NCBI RefSeq assembly: GCF_003602275.1
Contig: NZ_QZVT01000014.1
Span: forward strand, 1 to 64,000
Direction of reading: 5' to 3'
Source of the DNA: Arthrobacter cheniae
GTDB taxonomy: Bacteria > Actinomycetota > Actinomycetes > Actinomycetales > Micrococcaceae
DNA: 64,000 nucleotides
Shown here in pieces: positions 1-6,136 of this stretch (the first letter of the stretch is position 1; each line of letters opens with the position of its first letter). Under the pieces are notes generated by a model. That model searched no databases and was not told the origin of the DNA. It saw only the letters and a list, made by a program, of their open reading frames with translations. Both the position numbers and the translations under genes were made by a program.

Positions 1-33
1 TTTCCGGGCCGTCCCGAGCTCCGGTTTTCCATG

Positions 34-68
34 AACTGTTGACTAAGACGCTTGTTCCTGTAACAGTT
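34..68 (+). promoter_or_regulatory. Possible promoter/operator upstream of the cupin gene
   Basis: A 7-bp inverted repeat, AACTGTT (34-40) and AACAGTT (62-68), brackets a TTGACT hexamer at 39-44. A poor -10-like hexamer (AACAGT) lies 17 bp further on. This could be a regulated promoter for the cupin gene about 100 bp downstream, but the -10 is weak and no regulator is visible. Confidence 0.2.
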
Positions 69-162
69 GGCATCGCTGTGACCCGCATCACAACCACGCG
101 ATCACCCTGAGAGCCAGAAGTGCGTCTGCTCATGGATCCCGTACTCACGGAAGGGTTAGACA

Positions 163-570
163 ATGCCCACAACTACTCCGCACTCCCCGATTCCAACAGG
201 GGAAGCAATTGACTCCTGGCCGAAGAAAGCCATGGAGCCGATGAAGCCCGAATGGCCTCGATTGCTGTGCCGATTCATCAATGCCGACCCGGTAGGGAAG
301 TGGGATGACTTCCGGCTTTCTGAATGGGAACTGAACGCTTGCGGCTGGGAGGACTTCCACCCTCACACCGAGACGAACTTCGTCCTGAAAGGTGAGCTTC
401 ACGTCGAGAGTGAAGGCAGAACAGTCATCCTTCATCCGGGTGACTCAGCACGCGTAAACCCAGGACAACTCGGACGATACTGGGCGCCGGTATATGCCCA
501 CATGCTTACCATCTACGGTCCGAATCCGGAGGGGCTGGAGTCACACTCCTTCCGATACTTCGAATTTTGA
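163..570 (+). CDS. Small cupin-domain protein
   Basis: A 135-residue single-domain protein. The central segment HPHTETNFVLKGELHVESEG followed by a glycine and PGD turn (about residues 64-95) is the two-motif cupin barrel pattern: a metal-binding His-x-His...Glu cluster in motif 1 and a PGDSARVNPG turn before motif 2. The barrel is expected to be cytosolic. The ATG is preceded by GGAAGGG at about 149-155. The next gene on the same strand is an APC-family permease, so a linked role in amine or amino-acid use is possible, but I cannot name a substrate. The usual second-motif histidine is not obvious, so this may be a binding or sensory cupin rather than an enzyme. Confidence 0.75.
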   Translation: MPTTTPHSPIPTGEAIDSWPKKAMEPMKPEWPRLLCRFINADPVGKWDDFRLSEWELNACGWEDFHPHTETNFVLKGELHVESEGRTVILHPGDSARVNPGQLGRYWAPVYAHMLTIYGPNPEGLESHSFRYFEF

Positions 571-783
571 TAATCCCCTCAAGGGCTCGGAGTAACGGGC
601 TTCTTGGGACCTGCCATGCAACTCAGACCCGTAGCTCCAGCATCGGCGGAGTCGGCCACGAGTTGCACTGGCGGTGCAATCATCCACAAAATGACGTACC
701 GCTCGCCCGAACCTACGAGGTTCTTCTCGTACCGGGCCGATCAGCTAGCGGCTATCTGGTCGTGAATCACTGACGCCGGCCCT

Positions 784-865
784 GTTCCTACTTTTCGGAA
801 CGTGCTGCAGGAATGCAAAAGCGTCCCGATCTGAACGGCCGGCTTGATACTACCGTGCGATAGTA
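784..865. promoter_or_regulatory. Intergenic candidate operators before the permease gene
   Basis: The 373 bases between the cupin and permease genes carry no convincing gene. Two small inverted repeats are visible: GTTCC (784-788) with GGAAC (797-801), and TACTA (848-852) with TAGTA (861-865). Either could be a repressor site for the permease. No regulator gene is adjacent, so this is only a lead. Confidence 0.25.
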
Positions 866-901
866 GGTCGCAACTCGCCACCTACTAAATCTGCTTACCA
901 C

Positions 902-931
902 TTTTCATGCTATTCATTTTCATGCTATTCA
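902..931 (+). repeat. Perfect tandem 15-bp repeat abutting the permease ribosome-binding site
   Basis: The 15-mer TTTTCATGCTATTCA occurs twice, back to back, at 902-916 and 917-931. The second copy ends in the first base of AAAGGAG (931-937), the ribosome-binding site of the permease at 944. The repeat is much more AT-rich than its surroundings. It could be a duplicated protein-binding site or a slippage product in the leader. Confidence 0.8.
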
Positions 932-943
932 AAGGAGAATTTT

Positions 944-2389
944 ATGAGCCAGGATACATCGAATGAAGTCGACCACCTGAAACGGTCGATCGACTGGAAG
1001 CAAGGGCTAGCCATTTCTTTGGGCGTACCCCTGTTGATCCTGCCATCGCTGGGTTATCTTCCGATCTACGTGTCAGCCGCTGCCATCCTCGTTTGGGGGC
1101 TGTCTGTTCTGCAGGGCTTTTTCCAGAACACCGCCTATGCCGAACTGGCTACGACCTTCCCCAAGGCTTCTGGGCTGCCCGGTTTCGCGCAACACGTATT
1201 CCGTACCGAGAATTACAAAGGCAAGTACGACAAGGGTAAGTTGATTGGAGGCTTCAGCGCCTGGAGCTACTGGTTTGCCTGGAACCCCGTCTTGGCGATC
1301 TTCTCCATCCTCGTCGGCGGTTACCTACACGGCCTTTTTCCAGCTCTCGCGGCAACCTTCTCCGAGTACCAACTTGCATTGTTGTCCGGAGTTGTAATAT
1401 TTGTCGGGTTATCCATAGTCAACTGGTTCGGCCTCAAGGACGGTGCCATCCTCGGCTATATCCTTGCAGCCGTCTCGCTGATACCGCTGGCCATCCTGAC
1501 CATCGCCCCGTTCGCGACCGGCCACGTCGACGTGGCGAACATCACCGGCAATTGGTTGCCAACTGACTGGTCATGGGACCTGCACCACGTCCTCATTCTC
1601 TTCGGTATCTTCGCCATCGCGCAATGGAGCGCCTGTGGCTGGGAAACAGCAGCGATCTACGCTCCCGAATACAAGAAGCCCGGCAAGGACGTCCCCAAGG
1701 CACTGTTTGCCTGCGGGATTGTCTGCTTCTTCTCCTATGTGCTGGTTCAAGCCGTAGTAATCGGCGTGCTTGGTGTTGATGGTGTCATGGCGGAGCCCAT
1801 CTCACCTCTGATCCCAGTCGCTCAGGCAGTCTTTGGACAAGTCGGTACCGTCGTGACCATCATCATGCTGATCGCCGCGATGATCCTGATCATTCAAACC
1901 GCTTATCTTGGTTCCTCCCGCGCAATGCACTCCATGTCAGCCGAAGGTAACCTCCCCAAGGTCTTCGGCAAGACCAATCAGCATGGAACGCCGTTCGTTG
2001 CCATGCTAGTCACCGCAGCCTTCAACATGGCCCTCATCACCATAGGATCCATACCGGCAATTCTTGCAGCCGCGGCCATTGGCTACACCTGCGCCAACGG
2101 CATCAGCCTCTTCGCCTACGTCAAAGCAAAGAAGCACCCCTCCTTCGCCAACCTCGAACGCCCCTTCAAAGCGCCCAAGGGCTGGACTAACGTCGCGCTG
2201 GTCTTCGGCCTGTTCAACCTGCCGTTCTGCGTCATCGGTGTGGTCTACCTTAACAGCCTGGAAATCGGTTGGTCCTCAACCTGGCTTGGATTCGTCGTCT
2301 TGGCCTTCTACATCCCCATCTGGTTGTTCACGCAGTACGAACTGCGACGGACTGCTAAAGCAGCCCCTGCCCCAGCTCTCACCCACTGA
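944..2389 (+). CDS. APC-family amino-acid/amine permease
   Basis: A 481-residue polytopic membrane protein, a normal length for the amino acid-polyamine-organocation superfamily. Alternating hydrophobic segments from about residue 20 to 465 suggest roughly 12 helices. The first membrane stretch (ISLGVPLLILPSLGYLPIY) has the broken glycine/proline-rich TM1 typical of LeuT-fold carriers, and CGWETAAIYAPEYKKPGKDVPKAL (about 233-256) is the conserved TM6-to-loop region ending in acidic/proline residues. It acts in the cytoplasmic membrane, importing an amino acid or amine with a proton. AAAGGAG sits 6 bases before the ATG. The upstream cupin and tandem repeat suggest regulated expression. The substrate cannot be read from sequence; an ethanolamine/amine carrier is one option. 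Confidence 0.85.
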   Translation: MSQDTSNEVDHLKRSIDWKQGLAISLGVPLLILPSLGYLPIYVSAAAILVWGLSVLQGFFQNTAYAELATTFPKASGLPGFAQHVFRTENYKGKYDKGKLIGGFSAWSYWFAWNPVLAIFSILVGGYLHGLFPALAATFSEYQLALLSGVVIFVGLSIVNWFGLKDGAILGYILAAVSLIPLAILTIAPFATGHVDVANITGNWLPTDWSWDLHHVLILFGIFAIAQWSACGWETAAIYAPEYKKPGKDVPKALFACGIVCFFSYVLVQAVVIGVLGVDGVMAEPISPLIPVAQAVFGQVGTVVTIIMLIAAMILIIQTAYLGSSRAMHSMSAEGNLPKVFGKTNQHGTPFVAMLVTAAFNMALITIGSIPAILAAAAIGYTCANGISLFAYVKAKKHPSFANLERPFKAPKGWTNVALVFGLFNLPFCVIGVVYLNSLEIGWSSTWLGFVVLAFYIPIWLFTQYELRRTAKAAPAPALTH

Positions 2390-2400
2390 CACACCCTGAA

Positions 2401-2439
2401 GCGAAGCCCCGACGAGCACACAGTTCGCCGGGGCTTCGC
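2401..2439 (+). terminator. Hairpin terminator after the permease gene
   Basis: A perfect 11-bp stem, GCGAAGCCCCG (2401-2411) and CGGGGCTTCGC (2429-2439), with a 17-base loop, lies 12 bases after the permease stop. No long T tract follows, which is common in high-GC actinobacteria. It separates the permease from the SMR pair. Confidence 0.75.
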
Positions 2440-2484
2440 ACGTCGGAATAACTTTGTCGACTTTTGCTAGTGGAAAGGCTTCGT

Positions 2485-2808
2485 ATGGCCTGGTTGATAC
2501 TTGTTTTCTCTGGCGCTCTGGAGGCTGTTTGGGCCGCAGCGCTGCATCGTGCTTTCCGAACTTCTGGTCGTCGGCGTTTCGCCTCCAGCACCCTATTTCT
2601 GGTCTCCGTGACCGCCAGCACCGGTGGCCTGGCCATCGCAATGCAGTCCATCCCTACCGGCACGGCCTATGCAGTGTGGGTCGGCGTCGGCGTGGTTCTA
2701 ACCTCTGCCTATGCAATCGCCATCGGGGCGGAACGGCCGACGGTGGTGCGACTGCTCCTGCTGTCGGGTATCGCCGTGTGCGTCGTAGGCCTGAAGGTAG
2801 CGGCGTAG
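2485..2808 (+). CDS. SMR-family small efflux protein, first subunit of a pair
   Basis: A 107-residue, four-helix small multidrug resistance protein (family length 105-115). It begins MAWLILVFSGALEAVWAAAL; the membrane-embedded glutamate of helix 1 sits in GALEAVW and is the proton/substrate-binding carboxylate of the family. IPTGTAYAVWVGVG resembles the helix-2/3 region of SugE/Gdx guanidinium exporters. I chose ATG 2485 over an upstream TTG because GGAAAGG lies just before it and the N-terminus then matches the family. The stop codon overlaps the start of a second SMR gene, so the two probably form an obligate heterodimer of YkkCD type. I see no guanidine riboswitch upstream. Confidence 0.88.
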   Translation: MAWLILVFSGALEAVWAAALHRAFRTSGRRRFASSTLFLVSVTASTGGLAIAMQSIPTGTAYAVWVGVGVVLTSAYAIAIGAERPTVVRLLLLSGIAVCVVGLKVAA

Positions 2809-3302
2809 TGCCAAAGCGTCCACTCCCCTGGGTGATACTTCTGATCTCGGCAGTCCTCGAAGCAGTCTGGGCAACGGCGCTCGGTTCGTCGGACGGCTTC
2901 AGCAAACCGCTGCCTACTGCGGTCTTCGCCGTCAGTGTCACGATCAGCATGCTCGGTCTGGGCATGGCTATCCGGACCATTCCCTTGGGCACCGCATACG
3001 CGATCTGGGTGGGAATTGGCGCCGCGTTGACCGTGGGCTGGGCGATGGCCACCGGCGTAGAACCCTTCAGCGTGGTAAAGCTGATGTTCATAACCGGCAT
3101 CGTAGGCTGCGCGGCCGGACTGAAGTCGCTGCCGGACACGAAGAACCGATCCGCATCCGACGCAGCCACACCCGGGCCGCTCACTTGTCAGGGAGGTATC
3201 CACGTTGAGTGTGCTTCGAATAGCAGGCATTCTCGCGCTGGCCAACGTGGGCTTGATTCATCGCCGGTAAGTCATCCAGCTAATCAGCCGGGCTTGCAGT
3301 GA
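2808..3302 (+). CDS. SMR-family small efflux protein, second subunit, with unusual C-terminal tail
   Basis: It starts at GTG 2808, sharing one base with the TAG of the first SMR gene (TAGTG), so translation is probably coupled. The first ~110 residues are a complete SMR domain: PWVILLISAVLEAVWATALG with the conserved helix-1 glutamate, then IPLGTAYAIWVGIGAALT. The frame continues for about 50 more residues of polar, low-complexity sequence to TGA 3300-3302, which is not normal for the family. Either the tail is real or a frameshift has removed the natural stop. A GGGAGG and TTG at 3205 in another frame would start a 21-residue peptide inside the tail region, so the 3' end here is disturbed. 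Confidence 0.75.
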   Translation: MPKRPLPWVILLISAVLEAVWATALGSSDGFSKPLPTAVFAVSVTISMLGLGMAIRTIPLGTAYAIWVGIGAALTVGWAMATGVEPFSVVKLMFITGIVGCAAGLKSLPDTKNRSASDAATPGPLTCQGGIHVECASNSRHSRAGQRGLDSSPVSHPANQPGLQ

Positions 3303-3916
3303 GCGTCGCATCCGAATACCTGGCCAACACCGGCCATCGCCCTTTGTGGATCTGTCTGGATAACGGTGTGTAACCGTCCGTGCGATTCGAGTGAAAACCG
3401 GCCATGATCGAGGCCACGACTGAAGCCTTCGACTCAGTTGGCATCGAACAGTAGGAGCATTCGTCAACATTTGTTGACTTAGGATAGGTCATCGGCGATC
3501 GCGTCAGGTAACCGACAGGGGCTCGAAGCACCATCACGCGCTGCAGCTCGTAGCACCGCTCAAGTACTCGAGCAGTACCTTTCACTTCCATACTTTGGAA
3601 CTTTGCAACTACCTAGTAGCCAGCGCATCACCCGTTCCCGTCAGACAGGTCCTGCGACTCATGTAGCTGGTGGTAGCCGACGATCGTCAGCCGGGCAGGC
3701 AGCAGGCTGACCAGAGATCGGTTACAGGCGAGTACGAGAAGAAGCCAACTTTCAGTGGTCGTCGGAATGCCCCGGCCTGGATCTCCGTTCTGGAACCGTC
3801 GGTGGTTTGCACCAGCTACGAAGCGTCGTGCATGGGATCGCACGACGACGAACTGCCGAAGACGAGGGCGTTCCGCGCTCGCAGCACTGAACACGAGACT
3901 ATGGAGTTGGTTTGTC
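3303..3916. other. Gene-poor stretch with two operator-like palindromes
   Basis: I find no recognisable protein on either strand in these 614 bases. GTCAACATTTGTTGAC at 3463-3478 is a perfect 6-bp inverted repeat with a 4-base spacer, and CTAC-CTA-GTAG lies near 3610-3620 in a locally AT-rich segment. A minus-strand frame of 103 codons (3280-3591) spans the first palindrome but resembles nothing I know. The region may be the promoter area of a lost gene. Confidence 0.4.
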
Positions 3917-4846
3917 ATGAAAGCAATCGGAGTCACAGAATTCGGCGGTCCCGAGGTCCTGAAGGTCCAGAATCTCCCCAAACCACATCCCGGTATGAAG
4001 GAAGTACGCATCAGGGTCAGGGCTGCCGCCGTCAGCCCGACCGACACGAACGTCCGCACAGGCGCCTACGACATGAGTCAGTCCGAGCCTCCCTACATGC
4101 CCGGGATGGACGCTGCTGGCGTCATCGACGAAGTGGGCGAGGGCAGCGTGTGGAACATCGGCGACGAAGTCATGGCCATCGCGCTGCCCCTCGGGCAACA
4201 CGGCGGCGCATACGTTGAATATTTAGTGGCACCTGACGACTCGATCGCCCGGATCCCAGCGAACGCCACGCTCGAGGAAGCCTCCACGATTCCGATGAAC
4301 GGTCTGACGGCGGTGCAGATCCTCGAACTGGTGGCGCTGCAGCCCGGCCAGGTCATCGCCATCACAGGTGGCGCGGGAACGCTGGGAAACTACACGATCC
4401 AGCTCGCCAAGCAGCAGGGCCTGATCGTGGTGGCGGATTCGGCACCCAAGGACCGTGATCTGGTGCAGGGCCTCGGGGCCGATCACGTCCTCGACCGTGG
4501 TGCCGGTCTTGCCGATCGCATCAGGGGAATCTTTCCCGACGGTGTCGATGCCATCGCGGATACAGCGCTGCTGCACGAGGACGTCGTACCCGCGCTCCGT
4601 GATCAGGGAGTCTTCGTTTCTGTTCGGGGCTGGAAGGGAGAACCTACCCGCGACATCCGTTTCGAGGCTGTGTGGGTGTTCGACGAGTACCACTCCGCAG
4701 CCAAGCTCGATGGCCTGCGCCAGGCAGCGGAGGACGGCATCCTCACACCGCGGCTGGCGGACACGCTGCCCGCCGAGGACGCACCTGACGCGCACCGTCG
4801 GCTCGAAGCGGGCGGCGTCCGCGGTCGTCTGGTGCTGACCTTCTAG
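3917..4846 (+). CDS. Zinc-independent MDR oxidoreductase (quinone oxidoreductase-like)
   Basis: A 309-residue medium-chain dehydrogenase/reductase. MKAIGVTEFGGPEVLKV is the classic quinone oxidoreductase N-terminus, and ITGGAGTLGNYTIQLAK (about 150-166) is the NADPH-binding Rossmann turn. No structural or catalytic zinc cysteines are present, placing it with QOR/enoyl-reductase-like enzymes that reduce quinones or enones with NADPH in the cytosol. The frame is open for 54 codons upstream, but the family-like N-terminus starts at ATG 3917, with GGAG about 10 bases before it. It stands alone between a gene-poor region and a hairpin terminator. Substrate unknown. Confidence 0.85.
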   Translation: MKAIGVTEFGGPEVLKVQNLPKPHPGMKEVRIRVRAAAVSPTDTNVRTGAYDMSQSEPPYMPGMDAAGVIDEVGEGSVWNIGDEVMAIALPLGQHGGAYVEYLVAPDDSIARIPANATLEEASTIPMNGLTAVQILELVALQPGQVIAITGGAGTLGNYTIQLAKQQGLIVVADSAPKDRDLVQGLGADHVLDRGAGLADRIRGIFPDGVDAIADTALLHEDVVPALRDQGVFVSVRGWKGEPTRDIRFEAVWVFDEYHSAAKLDGLRQAAEDGILTPRLADTLPAEDAPDAHRRLEAGGVRGRLVLTF

Positions 4847-4892
4847 ATTGCTCAGCCCGCAGCGCCGACCCTAGCGGCGATCCCGGTCCTCA

Positions 4893-4924
4893 CGCGGTGG
4901 ACGTCCCCGGACACGTCCACCGCG
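4893..4924 (+). terminator. Hairpin terminator after the MDR oxidoreductase
   Basis: A perfect 12-bp stem, CGCGGTGGACGT (4893-4904) and ACGTCCACCGCG (4913-4924), closes an 8-base loop 46 bases after the stop codon. It has no T tract. The length and perfection make it a good transcription terminator. Confidence 0.75.
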
Positions 4925-4928
4925 TCTG

Positions 4929-5376
4929 GTGCTTATGCGAGTACTACGAAGGTCTAAGTGGTTATACAGATTTTCCTATAGCGCGCAGGGCTTCACCGAA
5001 GTTCGCGACAAGTTCGCACGGGAACTCACCTCCGCCACCCGCCGATACAACGGGCCCTTCAGTAAGGACCGGTTACGGGAAGCCCTCGGGACAATTCAGT
5101 CCTTCAACCTCGCCCTGGGTGTTCCCGGAATCAGAGCCGATATCAGCATGGGGTTATCTCAGAGCGATGGCACAGGACGGTGACACCGGATTCAGTACCA
5201 CCCGGATGGCCGATCGACTCGGCGTCGAAGTGACAGCGCTCGGTCGCGCTCGAGCCCAACCGATCAACAAGGGCATCATCTACTCCCCCGAGTATGGACA
5301 CGTGGCCTGCACCGTCCCTGTGGCGCAACTACCGAGCAATGACGTCGACGAAGCCTTCACTACGCCTGACCTGATG
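4929..5376 (+). pseudogene. Remnant of an AAA ATPase with internal deletion and frameshift
   Basis: Two pieces in different frames look like one ATPase family common in actinobacteria. The first (frame of 4929) contains FARELTSATRRYNGPFSKDRL followed by ALG..FNLALGVPGIRADI, similar to the segment after the N-terminal nucleotide-binding part. The second (about 5149-5376, frame of 5146) contains MADRLGVEVTALGRARAQ and NKGIIYSPEYGHVACTVP, matching the C-terminal winged helix (LGR...LI.KGLIYSP..G...FTVP). Walker A, Walker B and the middle of the protein are missing. The assignment rests on recalled family patterns. It is not expected to be functional. Confidence 0.55.
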
Positions 5377-5458
5377 GAACGTAGATCATCGGCGATTGGT
5401 TGGAGCATTGAAAGGGTCCTGTATGCCCCTCCAGGGAGTTCGACGACGACATGTCGTG

Positions 5459-6058
5459 TCAGGTCCGTGTCGGTGAGATCTGGTGGGGAATCAGCACCAG
5501 CTGAACCATGTCGCGGGCAAACGCCGGCTCCATGGTGGATCTGGCGAGTACCCGGAGGATCAGGGCTCCGATCAGGGCTTCGGCCACCTGGTTCATCGGC
5601 ACCTCCGGGTGCAGTTCGCCGGCGTCTATGCCTTGCTGTAGCCGGGCTTCGATGGTGTGGCCACCACCGAAGCGGGCATTGAAGTGCTCGGCAACACCGG
5701 GATCACCGGCCGCAGCGGAGATCAGGGATAGAAGAAGTCGCTCGTTGTTTCCGGCCCGGAAGTATTCTGCGACGCTGGAGTACCAGGCGCTGATGTCCTC
5801 GAGAACGTGCCCTGCTGTGGGCGGGTCGAAGCGGTCGTTGGGTAGCAGGTACCCGTCCGCGAGGCATTCCGCGATCAGTGCACTCCTGGACGGCCACCAA
5901 CGGTAGATGGTCTGCTTGCCCACCTTCGCGGCCGACGCGATGCCTTCCATCGTCAGACGCTCATAGCCACTCGAGGCGAAAAGTTTCGCCGCAGCATCGA
6001 GGATGGCGACCCGTGCTGCTTCGCTGCGCTGGGCACCAGCACGATGGTTGATCGACAT
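5459..6058 (-). CDS. TetR-family repressor, probably of the divergent MMPL pump
   Basis: A 199-residue TetR/AcrR regulator. The N-terminal helix-turn-helix is ILDAAAKLFASSGYERLTME followed by IASAAKVGKQTIYRWWPSRS (about residues 20-60), with the hallmark TIYRWW recognition helix. The C-terminal ~130 residues form the ligand-binding helical domain. I placed the start at ATG 6058 (MSINHRAG), since the upstream in-frame extension runs through the divergent promoter. It diverges from an MMPL transporter with 78 bases between them and an 18-bp inverted repeat in that gap, the usual arrangement of a local repressor that also represses itself. The inducer is unknown. Confidence 0.88.
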   Translation of the reverse strand: MSINHRAGAQRSEAARVAILDAAAKLFASSGYERLTMEGIASAAKVGKQTIYRWWPSRSALIAECLADGYLLPNDRFDPPTAGHVLEDISAWYSSVAEYFRAGNNERLLLSLISAAAGDPGVAEHFNARFGGGHTIEARLQQGIDAGELHPEVPMNQVAEALIGALILRVLARSTMEPAFARDMVQLVLIPHQISPTRT

Positions 6059-6085
6059 CACACCAGCATAATTGGAACTGTAACA

Positions 6086-6103
6086 AGACGGTGCGTATCG
6101 TCT
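6086..6103. promoter_or_regulatory. Candidate TetR operator in the TetR/MMPL divergent region
   Basis: AGACG (6086-6090) and CGTCT (6099-6103) form an inverted repeat with an 8-base spacer. It lies midway between the two divergent starts (6058 and 6137), where one dimer could block both promoters. A second, weaker repeat, AGTG...CACT, follows at about 6105-6119. Confidence 0.5.
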
Positions 6104-6136
6104 AAGTGTCAGTGTCACTCGAAGCAAGGATTCCTC

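Noticed and set aside
567-773. 68-codon frame after the cupin gene
   Set aside because: No ribosome-binding site, no recognisable domain, composition unlike neighbours.
3280-3591. 103-codon minus-strand frame over an operator-like palindrome
   Set aside because: No ribosome-binding site or family match; the palindrome inside argues for non-coding DNA. Kept only as part of the gap description.
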